Assembly: GCA_963760735.1 (NCBI GenBank)
Contig: CAVXEB010000004.1
Location: 558,001-622,000 of the forward strand
Direction of reading: 5' to 3'
From: CF-46 sp963760735
GTDB taxonomy: Bacteria; Chloroflexota; Limnocylindria; Limnocylindrales; CSP1-4
Length of the DNA: 64,000 nucleotides
The notes beneath the pieces are model-generated. The model was not told the origin of the DNA. It did no database searches and saw nothing but the letters and a program-made list of their open reading frames with translations. The position numbers and the translations under genes were made by a program. This document shows positions 1-7,829 of the stretch, piece after piece (positions within the stretch are counted from its first letter, which is position 1; the number at the start of each line of letters is the position of its first letter).

Positions 1-799
1 CCAGGGTTCCTGCGAACACCTGCCAGGCGAGCGCCGACTTCGCGACCAGGCTGAGCATGAAATAGGCCCTCTCGCCGAAGACGTACGCCTTCCAGGGACC
101 GATCCGCCGGTACTGGAGCCACATGTTAAGCGCGAAGATGTTGAAGAAGACGAAGAGCGAGACGAAGATCGCGTAGACGAAGGCGGGCGGCTCGGCAGTG
201 CTACCGGGCGACCAAAGGTAGACGCCGACGGCCAGCCACGGCGCGATGCCCACGACGCACCCGAGCCAGAACGGCCACAGTGAGCCTCCCGGTCGCTCGT
301 ATCGTTCCTGGACCGCTCCGAAGAAGATCATGGCCGCGTTGGCCGCGAAGATGCCGATCAGCGCCGCGACATCGCTGATCCCGGTGAGCATCGCGATGAG
401 CACGATCATCACCGACGATGAGAGCGAGTACTCGGCCCAGCGAAAGTAGTTGTGCTGCGCAGTCAGGCCGGAGGTGTAGCGCCCGAAGACGCCGGGCAGC
501 ACCACGAGCCAGTGGAAGACGGCCGACAGCAGCAGGAACAGGGCGACGCCCCACGCCACGGAGACTTCGAACAGGGTGGTCGGCGCGCCGGCCGCAGTGC
601 CCGGCGGCCCCTCCATGAACGTCGCCGTGACCGGCAGCGCGAAGGCCGTGGCGAGTGCGAGGACGGCGACGGCCTGGGCGGCATGGATGAGGCCGAGTCC
701 GAGGTTCCAGCGCCGCAGGGAGGCAGCCCGCGAAGCCGGGAGCTCCACCATCGGGGTGGAGATGAGCTGGTTGCTGGCGATCACGATGTTGTCCTTCAC
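1..799 (-). CDS. Heliorhodopsin (3' end cut by window edge)
   Basis: Seven-helix retinal protein of the heliorhodopsin family. I read 266 codons from GTG 799 to the window edge. Seen: a TM3 motif RWAEYSLSSSVMI with the expected Schiff-base counterion Glu at residue 123, and a TM7 motif SLVAKSALAWQ with the retinal-binding Lys at residue 254. MEGPPGT, PFWLGC, GSTAEPPAFVYAI and GERAY also match conserved heliorhodopsin blocks as I remember them. Only the last few C-terminal residues should lie outside the window. The start is uncertain: GTG 799 or ATG 751, neither with a good ribosome site; 751 would leave more room after the terminator at 806-840. The family is known for an inverted topology and a light-sensing or regulatory rather than ion-pumping role; the partner here is unknown. 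It lies downstream of the FAS1 lipoprotein gene on the same strand. Confidence 0.93.
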   Translation of the reverse strand, partial: MKDNIVIASNQLISTPMVELPASRAASLRRWNLGLGLIHAAQAVAVLALATAFALPVTATFMEGPPGTAAGAPTTLFEVSVAWGVALFLLLSAVFHWLVVLPGVFGRYTSGLTAQHNYFRWAEYSLSSSVMIVLIAMLTGISDVAALIGIFAANAAMIFFGAVQERYERPGGSLWPFWLGCVVGIAPWLAVGVYLWSPGSTAEPPAFVYAIFVSLFVFFNIFALNMWLQYRRIGPWKAYVFGERAYFMLSLVAKSALAWQVFAGTL

Positions 800-805
800 G
801 GGACG

Positions 806-840
806 AGGGTGGGGCCTGGAGGAGAGACAGGCCCCACCCT
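806..840 (-). terminator. Intergenic hairpin, probable terminator of the FAS1 gene
   Basis: A perfect 13-bp inverted repeat (left arm AGGGTGGGGCCTG) with a 9-nt loop. It lies 25 nt past the FAS1 stop codon and just before the heliorhodopsin gene. No T-run is evident, so it may be a weak terminator or an attenuator that allows partial read-through into heliorhodopsin. Confidence 0.7.
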
Positions 841-864
841 CGGGTGGAATGGGTCGCGGGAGGG

Positions 865-1446
865 TCAGTTCGAGGGCGGCAGGATGACCTTGTCGATGAC
901 GTGGATGACGCCATTCGACGCCATCAAATCGGGCGTCACGACCTTGGCGCTGTCGTTCAGATAGACGGTTCCGTCCTTGACGGAGATGGCGACGGGCGAT
1001 CCTTCGACCGACGTGGCTGACGTGAGTCCGACGACCTTGTCAGCGGTGACTGAACCCGAAACGACGTGGTACAGCAGGACCTTCTTGAGCGCGGCTGGAT
1101 CCTTGAGGAGGCCGTCGAGCGTGCCGGCCGGCAGTGCGGCAAAGGCCGCATCGGTCGGTGCGAACACGGTGAAGGGACCCTTGCCCTGGAGCGTCTCCAC
1201 GAGGCCGGCAGCCTGGACCGCCGTCAGCAGGGTCTTGAACGAGCCAGCCTCGGTGGCGGTCTCGACGATGTCCTTGGCCATGGCAGCAGCCGAAGCCGAA
1301 GGCGCGATGCTCGGCGATGTGGCAGCGGTGGATGCCGGGGTCGCCGTGGGAGCGGTGGTGGGCGCCGCGCTCGGTGAGGCCGCGCTGGAGCAGGCCGCGA
1401 TCGCGATGGCGAGCGCTGGCACGAGGAGGGCGATGGATTGTTTCAT
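865..1446 (-). CDS. FAS1 (fasciclin) domain lipoprotein
   Basis: 193-residue exported protein. It starts MKQSIALLVPALAIAIAACSS, a type II signal peptide with lipobox IAAC, followed by an Ala/Thr/Ser/Pro-rich linker (about residues 22-55). One FAS1 domain fills the rest, with the family motifs FTVFAPTDAAFAAL and YHVVSG and the C-terminal VIHVIDKV. FAS1 domains serve in adhesion or surface interactions. The ATG at 1446 is chosen because GAAGGGA lies upstream and the signal peptide begins there; an open frame extends further up to 1506 but would bury the signal peptide. A hairpin terminator follows. The promoter is at 1512-1540. Confidence 0.9.
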   Translation of the reverse strand: MKQSIALLVPALAIAIAACSSAASPSAAPTTAPTATPASTAATSPSIAPSASAAAMAKDIVETATEAGSFKTLLTAVQAAGLVETLQGKGPFTVFAPTDAAFAALPAGTLDGLLKDPAALKKVLLYHVVSGSVTADKVVGLTSATSVEGSPVAISVKDGTVYLNDSAKVVTPDLMASNGVIHVIDKVILPPSN

Positions 1447-1511
1447 GACTAATGACTTCCCTTCAGGCTTCGGACTGGATGTTGTCGGGTCGGGTTGACT
1501 CGACATGCCGA

Positions 1512-1540
1512 ATTATTTAGCACTAAATCCAGATTGTCAA
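1512..1540 (-). promoter_or_regulatory. Sigma-70 type promoter of the FAS1 gene with operator in the spacer
   Basis: On the minus strand: -35 TTGACA (1540-1535), 17-bp spacer, -10 AATAAT (1517-1512). This is unusually AT-rich for the window. A hyphenated palindrome, ATTTAG-CA-CTAAAT on the plus strand (1515-1528), sits in the spacer and overlaps the -10 box. That is a classic place for a repressor or spacer-bending activator; the protein that binds it is unknown. Confidence 0.65.
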
Positions 1541-1545
1541 GCACG

Positions 1546-2018
1546 GATCTGAGGGAGTGCCTGCTGGACGAAGGCATGACCTACGACAAGATCGTCGCCG
1601 CAACCGGCATCTGCGAGAACAAGTCCAGCCTGGCCGCGATCCTCGCCAACCCGATCTATCGCGGCGTTCGCGTCTTCAACCGTGCTCACGCAGCGCCGGC
1701 CCGAGAGCTTCCGAGCGGATCAACGTCGAGATCGAGGCGGTTGCGGCCGAGCTTGAAGCGGCCCAGGCGAGAATCGCCGAGCTGGACCAGGCGGAGCGGC
1801 CACTCCGGATCACAACGAAGCTCGTTCGGCCGACGATCGACGACATGAACGGGATCCTCGACCACGCGCCGTTGGCGACGCGGGTGGAGTGGGTCCGAGA
1901 CCTGTTCGAGCGGATCGACGTCGACAGTCGCGACGAGAAGGCTGTCGCCGTCTGGAGGGCCGCGACCGACGAGGGTGTTAACCGGTCGGATTCCGTATAC
2001 GAGTGGATCCGGCGGTAG
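1546..2018 (+). pseudogene. Large serine recombinase (integrase), C-terminal remnant
   Basis: Two frames joined near 1715 give a recombinase-domain stretch (DEGMTYDKIVAATG, AILANPIYRGVRVF) followed by a coiled-coil and C-terminal part (AAELEAAQARIAELDQ, EWVRDLFERIDVD). These are typical of the second half of large serine integrases and resolvase/invertase-type phage recombinases. The N-terminal catalytic domain is missing and there is a frameshift, so the gene is dead. Its last codons run into a 3' fragment of tRNA-Asn: the stop TAG at 2016-2018 lies inside the tRNA repeat. This is the expected position for an integrase next to its attachment site. Confidence 0.7.
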
Positions 2019-2040
2019 GACTCGAACCTACGACCAAGCG
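2004..2040 (-). repeat. tRNA-Asn 3' fragment, probable island attachment-site repeat
   Basis: 37 bp matching the 3' end of the intact tRNA-Asn (50655-50691) with one mismatch; 33 bp (2008-2040) are identical. It covers the acceptor 3' strand, T arm and variable region, then diverges exactly. It has the same orientation as the intact gene, i.e. a direct repeat, as left by integration at a tRNA 3' end. Confidence 0.75.
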
Positions 2041-2330
2041 CTCCGGCCAGAGCGACGTGCTCCCGTGCGTGGAGCACCAACCGTAGGGGCCTCCGTTAGT
2101 TGCACAGTTTCCGCGACGGCCCTCGGCCTGGCCCACGATGTCCCACGGACGCTCTGCCGCCACTCGAGCTGCTGCCCAAGCGTCGACGTCGCGCCCGGAC
2201 TGCCCAGCGTGCGCCAGACACGCATGACTGGCGAACAAGGCCGTTACCTGACCACGAGAGCCGGTGCGCGGAAGGTGGCCTTGGCGTTGGCCGCCGGTGG
2301 CGTATCGACCTCGTTGTTAATCTTCGGGCC

Positions 2331-2720
2331 ATGGCGGAACCCAAGAAGCACACGAGCGCGGCTGACCTGCTCGCGGACTGGCGGTCGGCCGGGCGGGACG
2401 CCGCAGCCGCTCATGCCGCAGAGAAGGTTGCCGAGATGGCGCTCGTTGCGGCCGCCCACGCCGAGGAGGCGGCCGACGAGGTCGCGATTGCCGCGGCCGC
2501 GGCGTTGGAAGCGGTCGATCGAGCACAGATCGCCGCGAATCGGGCACGAGCTGCCGCTCTCCAGGCAGGTGAGGCGGCCCACCTCGCGCTCACCACTGCC
2601 GAGGGCGACCGGGTACGCGCCAGCGAAGGTGTGCAAGACGCGGAAGCGGCAGAGGCAGCAGCGCAGGAGCGATACCGCGGTGCGTCCGAGAAGGGATTCC
2701 CTCGCGGCCGCACAGGCTAG
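2331..2720 (+). CDS. Small Ala-rich helical protein, unknown function
   Basis: 129 residues starting MAEPKKHTSAADLL. Almost the whole protein is Ala/Glu/Arg-rich with heptad-like spacing (about residues 18-115: repeated EEAADEVAIAAAAA-type runs), so it should form one long amphipathic helix or coiled coil. There is no signal peptide or membrane segment. The ATG at 2331 is the first start that excludes the tRNA-derived leader; the frame stays open upstream but its content there looks random. The stop falls 1 bp before an A element. Function not recognised. Confidence 0.45.
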   Translation: MAEPKKHTSAADLLADWRSAGRDAAAAHAAEKVAEMALVAAAHAEEAADEVAIAAAAALEAVDRAQIAANRARAAALQAGEAAHLALTTAEGDRVRASEGVQDAEAAEAAAQERYRGASEKGFPRGRTG

Positions 2721-2721
2721 C

Positions 2722-2781
2722 GGCCAGCGGTCGCCTCCCGGTCTTGCTGTCACACAAAGCCGGGAGCGCAGAGCGGCGGGA
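2722..2781 (+). repeat. Element A copy (divergent, covarying stem)
   Basis: About 60 bp. The outer arms are decayed (GGCCAGCGG / GAGCGGCGGG), but the inner stem is perfect: CTCCCGG pairs with CCGGGAG and CTT with AAG, around the conserved loop GCTGTCACAC. Other copies have GTCGG/CCGAC here, so both arms changed together. Confidence 0.8.
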
Positions 2782-2955
2782 CGGTGGTGACCCTAGCGCG
2801 GGTCGCTCATCTGCCAGTTATGTGGGTGACTGCGACCATCAGCAGGCGTACGGTCCGCGCCCACCCCGGCGCGCAGGTCTTCCCCCCGTCGTCGCGTCGG
2901 GGCGTCACCACGGTCGCCGGAGTACCGGCCGCGACCCCACCGTCAGGAGGTCGCG

Positions 2956-3160
2956 ATGTCCCGCCGATCCACGCCCGAACGTCTCCACGCGCCCGCCGCG
3001 AGGCAACGCGACAGCGCCTCATGGGCGAGGGCGAACTACCGGATCAGGCCGAGCACCTGGTCGCTCGGTGGGAGCTCCAGGCGGCTCAGGACGGCCTCGA
3101 GCGCGACGGTCGGTACTGGGAGAGGCCGGTCGGGCGTGGATGCTCGCCCAGCGGCGCTAG
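2956..3160 (+). pseudogene. Element B copy 1, small protein gene with two frameshifts
   Basis: It starts MSRRSTPERLHA behind AGGAGG. One base is lost near 2990, so the frame slips; homology resumes as RREATRQRLMGEGELPDQAEHLVARWELQAAQDGLERDGRYW. A second slip near 3118 precedes the tail, which ends at the TAG of 3158-3160. The shared leader begins about 2852. The protein family is described under the open copy at 36921. Confidence 0.75.
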
Positions 3161-3172
3161 TCCGGAGACGGT

Positions 3173-3487
3173 TCACGGCGCCCAGGCAAGGTAGGTCGTG
3201 CCGACCCACTGGAGGATGATTGCGACCGGCACCGACACGACCGGAACGAAGAACGAACGCAGCGGATGGTCTCGCCACCAGGCGATCGTGAGCCCGACCA
3301 GGATGAACCACGCTGCGAAGAAGAGATAGCTCGCCGGCGACGGGACGACCAGCAGCGGGTAGAGGAGGTACCAGTAGGCGCTCGCCACCTGGCCGACGAT
3401 GCCGGCGATCCCGGCGAGGTGGGCCAGCGGCCGGTCGCGTATCACCTGTGTCACTTGATCGCCCTCACGGTGCCCGCCGCTCGGCAT
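3173..3487 (-). CDS. Small membrane protein, three predicted TM segments
   Basis: 104 residues if started at ATG 3487; GTG 3454, behind GAGGG, is a good alternative that begins VTQVIRDRPLAHLAG. Hydrophobic stretches are LAGIAGIVGQVASAYWYLLYP, YLFFAAWFILVGLTIAWW and FFVPVVSVPVAIILQWVG, with a conserved-looking WWRDHPLRSFF loop between the last two. I know no function for it. It occupies the interval between a B copy and the half A element at 3584, on the opposite strand to both. Confidence 0.55.
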   Translation of the reverse strand: MPSGGHREGDQVTQVIRDRPLAHLAGIAGIVGQVASAYWYLLYPLLVVPSPASYLFFAAWFILVGLTIAWWRDHPLRSFFVPVVSVPVAIILQWVGTTYLAWAP

Positions 3488-3583
3488 GGGTTTGACCTCG
3501 CGTCGGAGTTGCAACTCCCTGTGGTCCTGCCGTCAAGGAGACGCTTCGTTCGCCCGTCCGTTACGCAGTCGCAGCCAAGCGGC

Positions 3584-3607
3584 GGCCCGCCGTCGCCGTC
3601 GGTCCAG
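3584..3607 (+). repeat. Element A, left half only
   Basis: GGCCCGCCGTCGCCGTCGGT then CCAG. It matches A positions 1-24 and stops where the hairpin loop begins. The matching right half is found at 6006-6037, beyond the sigma/anti-sigma operon. Confidence 0.7.
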
Positions 3608-3683
3608 CCCGAGGGCCGGCCGCTGGATCTCTCGCTACTGGAGGGCTCGGTAACAATGGCGCCCCACTCTGCGTTCCAGTGAC

Positions 3684-4256
3684 GTGACGAACGTACAGAG
3701 TCAACTCGAGGCTGGGGACCAACCGCCTGCCCTCGAACGGCCAAGGAGTTCCCGGGCCGACGAGGCCACCCTCACCGCGCTCTACGAGGAGCACAGCAGC
3801 GAGATCCTTGGGTTCCTCGTTCGGATGACTCGGGATCGCGGCGCGGCCGAGGACGTGCTCCAGGAGACCTTCGTCAGCCTGATCTCCGAGTCCCGTGCCG
3901 GCAAGATGCCCGACCTCGTCAGGCCTTGGCTGTATCGAACCGCTACGAACGCGGTGATCAGTCGCTCGCGCCGTCGGTTGGCACTTGCGCGTCTCCTGCC
4001 ACGCCTCCTCGACCGCCGCGAGCCGGAACAGCCGGAGGCCGAATCACTCCGGCTTGAACGCGAGTCCGACCTCCATGCTGCGCTGGCGCGGCTCGTTCCC
4101 GATGCACGTGCAGCCCTCCTGCTTGCCGCCCAGGGGTTCGCCGGCGCCGACATCGCACTTGCGATCGGACGGTCCGAGGGCGCCACCCGGACCCTGATGT
4201 GCCGAGCGCGCGAGGATCTCCGCCACGAGCTCGAAGCCGCGGAGGATCCGCGATGA
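3684..4256 (+). CDS. ECF-type RNA polymerase sigma factor
   Basis: 190 residues from GTG 3684. Region 2 is clear (LYEEHSSEILGFLVRMTRDRGAAEDVLQETFVSLI, then LVRPWLYRTATNAVISRSRRR). Region 4 follows about residues 125-180 (LARLVPDARAALLLAAQGFAGADIALAIGRSEGATRTLMCRAREDLRHEL). It directs RNA polymerase to a small regulon, likely including its own operon, when its anti-sigma partner releases it. The stop codon overlaps the ATG of the anti-sigma gene (ATGA at 4253-4256), so the two are translationally coupled. Confidence 0.9.
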   Translation: MTNVQSQLEAGDQPPALERPRSSRADEATLTALYEEHSSEILGFLVRMTRDRGAAEDVLQETFVSLISESRAGKMPDLVRPWLYRTATNAVISRSRRRLALARLLPRLLDRREPEQPEAESLRLERESDLHAALARLVPDARAALLLAAQGFAGADIALAIGRSEGATRTLMCRAREDLRHELEAAEDPR

Positions 4257-5929
4257 CTCTTTCCCAGCGCTCGGTCCATGACCGCGCCCTTGAGCGTGCT
4301 GCGCGTGCCATCGACGGTCCGCTCTCCCCCGCCGAGGCAGCCGACCTCGAGGGCCACATCGCAAGCTGCCTCGCTTGTGCCCGCAGGGCGTCTGCCTTCC
4401 GGGCAGACGCGGCGGCCCTTTCGCTGCCCCTTGATCTCGAGCCCGGCCACCGCGTCGACCAAACGATCCGCGCGGCGATCATGCGGCCCGACACCGGGCT
4501 CGGCGGCCGCCCCGGACGCTCCCTGCTGCTGGTGGTGGCGGCAGCCCTCATCGTCGTCGCGCTCGTGAGCGCAATGGCCGTTGGCGGCTTCTTCCTGCGC
4601 TCATTGCAGAGACCGCCGATCTCGGTCGATCCGAACCCGCCGCCGGTCGCCGTGGTGAGCCCCGCGCCGACCACCCCACCGATCGAGGTTGGCGAGACGT
4701 GGGACGCGATGGACTTCCAGGTTGGTTCGGACGGACTGCTCGAGGCCATCACGTTCGACGGGACGAGCCTCGTCGGTGTCGGTCGCGGGAGCTGCGTGGT
4801 CGACTCCAACGCCTCGGGCTCGTGCCATGGCGCTGCCTGGACGGCGGGACCGGGGGAGCCATTGGCCGGCGCACCCGAGCAACCCGGGCTCGAGATGGGG
4901 ACCGGGACGGCGCCGAGTGGTCCTGAGAAGGGGATCTTCGATGTCGTCGCCGGACCGGCGGGTCTGGTCGCCGTCGGGTACGACTACAACCCTCCGCGCT
5001 CCTCGTGCACGATCGCACCGTGCACGTCCGGGCCTGCTGTCTGGCGTTCGGCGGACGGCCAGACGTGGGAGCGGATCCCGATCGATCTCGGGCCGGGCGT
5101 CATCGATCGGTTCTCCGATCCGATCGCGGCGATTGCCGCTGGGCCGCACGGCTACATCATGGTTGGGTTCGCGTCGGATCAGGGGGTACCGGGTCCGGAT
5201 GTTCGAGCCCGAGCCACCGCATGGACGTCTCCGGACGGCACGACCTGGACCCGAGCAATCGACTCTGCCGAGATGGACGTCGGGCCGTGCGTGGACACCC
5301 GCGAGACGCGAAGCTGCGGTGGCATGCGCGCCGTCGCCGTCACGCCGAGCGGGTTCGTCGCGGTCGGTGAGGTGCGAACGAGCTCGGCGCCGGACCAGCC
5401 ACCCCAGCCGGCGGCATGGACCTCGCTCGACGGCCTGAGGTGGACGAGGGTGTCCGACGGGCTCGGCTTCGGTGCTGAGACCGTCAACGTCGGCGGCTCC
5501 CTGTCGGGCGTGACGGCAGGCGGGCCGGGCCTCGTAGCGGTCGGCAGTGCCTGCAGGCCGGATTGCGGTTCGGCCTACGCCAACGGATTGGTCGCCACAT
5601 CGGTCGACGGGTCGACATGGAGCCTCACCATTCTGGACGCCGCGAGCGAGCTGATCGACGTCACCACGAGTGGCCGATCATTGTTCGCCCCGGGCGTGCG
5701 ACAGTCTGCGAGCGGGCCTGCGGAGCTCCAGCTCTGGCGATCCGATGACAGCGGCGTCACCTGGCAGCGGGTGACCGGCCTCCCAACAACCCCCGATGCC
5801 CTCGGCTACAGGGCCGTCGATATCGCCGCAACTGCGAATCGGGTGGTCATCGCTGGCTGGGCAGAGGTCACGGGCGGCGACACCTTCCGGAACTTCGGCT
5901 TCTCCAGCCCGGCGGCTCGATCGACATAA
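4253..5929 (+). CDS. Membrane-anchored zinc-finger anti-sigma factor with beta-propeller ectodomain
   Basis: 558 residues. The cytoplasmic part has a ZAS motif, GHIASCLACAR (H-x3-C-x2-C, about residues 34-41). One TM helix follows (LLLVVAAALIVVALVSAMAVGGFF, about 90-113, written here as a 24-residue span), then a Pro-rich linker and a large outside domain. The ectodomain repeats units such as AVWRSADGQTWERI, AWTSPDGTTWTRA, AWTSLDGLRWTRV and LWRSDDSGVTWQRV, each preceded by GLVAVG or GFVAVG: the Asp-box pattern of sialidase-like or BNR propellers. Inference: the propeller senses a ligand or wall state and controls the sigma factor upstream. The ATG 4253 is set by the sigma-stop overlap. Confidence 0.88.
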   Translation: MTLSQRSVHDRALERAARAIDGPLSPAEAADLEGHIASCLACARRASAFRADAAALSLPLDLEPGHRVDQTIRAAIMRPDTGLGGRPGRSLLLVVAAALIVVALVSAMAVGGFFLRSLQRPPISVDPNPPPVAVVSPAPTTPPIEVGETWDAMDFQVGSDGLLEAITFDGTSLVGVGRGSCVVDSNASGSCHGAAWTAGPGEPLAGAPEQPGLEMGTGTAPSGPEKGIFDVVAGPAGLVAVGYDYNPPRSSCTIAPCTSGPAVWRSADGQTWERIPIDLGPGVIDRFSDPIAAIAAGPHGYIMVGFASDQGVPGPDVRARATAWTSPDGTTWTRAIDSAEMDVGPCVDTRETRSCGGMRAVAVTPSGFVAVGEVRTSSAPDQPPQPAAWTSLDGLRWTRVSDGLGFGAETVNVGGSLSGVTAGGPGLVAVGSACRPDCGSAYANGLVATSVDGSTWSLTILDAASELIDVTTSGRSLFAPGVRQSASGPAELQLWRSDDSGVTWQRVTGLPTTPDALGYRAVDIAATANRVVIAGWAEVTGGDTFRNFGFSSPAARST

Positions 5930-6005
5930 GGGGGCTTCCGAGATGGCCGCGCCGCGATCTTGGTTCGGAGCCGCGGTTCGCACACGGACGGTTCAGCCTC
6001 GAGGG

Positions 6006-6037
6006 ACGTAGCCGACGGCGGCGCGGAGCGGCGGGCC
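6006..6037 (+). repeat. Element A, right half only
   Basis: ACGTAGCCGACG, a few extra bases, then GCGCGGAGCGGCGGGCC. This is the right half of A starting just past the loop. It complements the left half at 3584-3607. Confidence 0.65.
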
Positions 6038-6056
6038 GGTCGCCGACGGCGACTCG

Positions 6057-6512
6057 TCAGACTTGATCCCTACCGGCGGGTCTGCTGGCCCTCGCGAGCC
6101 ACCGGGCCATGGAGCGGATGCCCGTCACGATCACGTAAATGGGAGCGCCGAGGAACCCCAGCCAGAACGCGTAGTAGAACGCTGCGAAGACCGCGTAACC
6201 GAGGTCGTGCCCGCTGGCAATGGCGGCGGCGATGCCGACAGTCGCGCCCGCGGTCAGGAAACCGAGGACGAGCGTCAACATCCCCAGCCACGTACGCGAC
6301 GCGATCGCCGCGACGAACCCGATCGCCAGGCCCGCGAAGATCTCGGCAGCGAGGTACCCGGTGAGCGGGTTGTAGACGCCGAGGAACTTGCCGAGCGTCG
6401 ACTCGAAAAGCAGCGCCAGGGCACCACCGGCCCAGCCCATGACAAACGGCGCCCAGATCCGGAGACGACTCGCGTCGCGAACGATAACGTCGTGGGCGGG
6501 GTCCTCTTCCAT
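6057..6512 (-). CDS. Integral membrane protein, unknown function
   Basis: 151 residues from ATG 6512 (MEEDPAHDVIVRDASRLR); an upstream ATG at 6524 is also possible and neither has a strong ribosome site. Four or so hydrophobic segments: IWAPFVMGWAGGALALLF, YLAAEIFAGLAIGFVAAIAS, MLTLVLGFLTAGATVGIAAAI and YAVFAAFYYAFWLGFLGAPIYVIV. A small basic tail (RWLARASRPAGR) follows. Family not recognised. It lies on the minus strand between two plus-strand A sequences (6006-6037 and 6529-6586), as a single-gene unit. Confidence 0.6.
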   Translation of the reverse strand: MEEDPAHDVIVRDASRLRIWAPFVMGWAGGALALLFESTLGKFLGVYNPLTGYLAAEIFAGLAIGFVAAIASRTWLGMLTLVLGFLTAGATVGIAAAIASGHDLGYAVFAAFYYAFWLGFLGAPIYVIVTGIRSMARWLARASRPAGRDQV

Positions 6513-6528
6513 GGCAGGCAGCATATAA

Positions 6529-6586
6529 GCCCGCCGTCGCGGCCGGTCTAGCTGTCACACGTAGCCGGCGCGCGGCGCGGGGGGCC
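6529..6586 (+). repeat. Element A copy
   Basis: Near-complete copy. The inner stem is GCCGG/CCGGC, fully paired, where most copies have GCCGG against CCGAC. The loop GCTGTCACACG is conserved. Read on the minus strand it carries an in-frame GTG that opens a peptide starting MTARPAATAG. Confidence 0.85.
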
Positions 6587-6641
6587 GACGAGACGGTAGC
6601 GGCGGTGGCCTACCTGCGGCCTATCGGCGTTCGCTGCGACC

Positions 6642-7229
6642 CTACGGCTTGGGGCCCTTTGGACCGTGACCGTTGCCCATGATCCAGCCGATGCCGGGAC
6701 CGATCGAGAGCTTGAGCTCGTGCTTGATCTGGCCCCAGCCCTTGCCGGCTTCGCGCATGGCCAGGATCTGCGCGGGCGTCTTGCCGCCCGCGTGCGCGAA
6801 GGCGAAGACGCGGACCGCGCCACCGACCCCGACCTTACCGGCAAGGTCGCTCACCTGGGCGGGTGTCGCGGTGATACCAGCATCCTTCAGCCGACTCACG
6901 ATCCGCGCGATCTCATCGGCAGACGGCGGAGCCTCTGGTGCCTCCGTAGCCTCGGCGGCCTCGGGTGCCTCCGACTCTTTGGACTGCGCAGTCGCGCTGG
7001 GCGCGGTCGACGATGCGGCGGGGATCGCAGCGGAGGCACGCGGTGACGCAACGGTGCCAACGGAAGCGCTCGGCGACGTAGACGGCACAGCGGAAGGTGT
7101 CGAGCCGGCAGATGCGTCGGGACTGCCGCTCGGAGACGCGGAAGGATCGGCAGCGAGAACGGTGCCCGTGAGGAGGACCAACGCGGCGAGGGCAGCCGTG
7201 CCCCGTGCCGCGCTGGATCGGACCTTCAT
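6642..7229 (-). CDS. Secreted Ser/Pro/Ala/Glu-rich protein, unknown function
   Basis: 195 residues from ATG 7229, with GGAGG 9 nt upstream. A Sec signal peptide (MKVRSSAARGTAALAALVLL, cleavage near VLAADPS) is followed by about 90 residues of low-complexity Ser/Pro/Ala/Glu. The C-terminal ordered part (about 105-185: SADEIARIVSRLKDAGITA, VGGAVRVFAFAHAGGK, AQILAMREAGKGWGQIKHEL, then GPGIGWIMGNGHG) resembles the repeated helical motif of small exported proteins that I cannot name. The upstream region is 7230-7490. Same-strand neighbours are separate units. Confidence 0.75.
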   Translation of the reverse strand: MKVRSSAARGTAALAALVLLTGTVLAADPSASPSGSPDASAGSTPSAVPSTSPSASVGTVASPRASAAIPAASSTAPSATAQSKESEAPEAAEATEAPEAPPSADEIARIVSRLKDAGITATPAQVSDLAGKVGVGGAVRVFAFAHAGGKTPAQILAMREAGKGWGQIKHELKLSIGPGIGWIMGNGHGPKGPKP

Positions 7230-7490
7230 CGCATCGAACCTCCGCTGCGATTGTCGCCAGCCACAGACTGGGCCGGGTAGTTGTCCAGTTCGAAAAACGG
7301 TGCGAGCCTGCACCGTGTGATCGAGGCCAAACCGCCCGCCGGGTGAGCCGACGGGCGGGTCCGACCCCCCTGTCGGCACCATCGAGAACGAACTGCCGGA
7401 TGACCCGTTAGGGCGCGGGTGTGCGGCACAGCGGTTCACAAACCCGCGTTGCGTGGGGCTTATTCGAGCGTGATCCGACGCGTAGAGTCC
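7230..7490. other. Intergenic, no gene seen; one hairpin
   Basis: No credible coding frame. A 7-bp inverted repeat, CCGCCCG (7332-7338) with CGGGCGG (7352-7358), lies upstream of the secreted-protein gene. It could be an operator or the end of an older unit. The leader of the B element begins near 7493. Confidence 0.4.
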
Positions 7491-7590
7491 TCGCCAACCC
7501 CGGCGCCCAGTGTCCCCCCGCACTGCCGCGATGGGGCTGATCCACGGTCGCCGGAGTACCGGCCGCGACCCCATCGCAGGAGGTCGCCCG

Positions 7591-7806
7591 ATGTCTCGCC
7601 GATCGACGCCCGAACGTCTCCACGCCGCCCGCCGCGAGGTCACGCGGCAGCGCCTCATGGGCGAGGGCGGGCTACCGGATGAAGCCGAGCGGCTGGTTGC
7701 CTAGTGGGAGCTCCAGGCGGCGCGTGACGGCCTCGAGCGGGACGGGCGGTACTGGGAGGCGGGCTGGGCGTCGATGCTCGCCAAGCGGCGCCTCGTCTGC
7801 GGCTGA
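7591..7806 (+). pseudogene. Element B copy 2, in-frame stop
   Basis: Full-length copy with AGGAGG before ATG 7591. It reads MSRRSTPERLHAARREVTRQR and LMGEGGLPDEAERLVA, then TAG at 7702-7704 where other copies have a Trp-preceding codon. The frame then continues WELQAARDGLERDGRYWEAGWASMLAKRR. Only one point mutation separates it from an open gene. The shared leader, including the GCGACC/GGTCGC hairpin around the ribosome site, is intact. Confidence 0.8.
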
Positions 7807-7829
7807 CCTCGGCCTCGCGATCAACGAGA

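Noticed and set aside
1975..2790. Long open frame across the tRNA-Asn fragment at 2004
   Set aside because: Its start is translated tRNA sequence and the rest overlaps, in a different frame, the more convincing Ala-rich gene at 2331.
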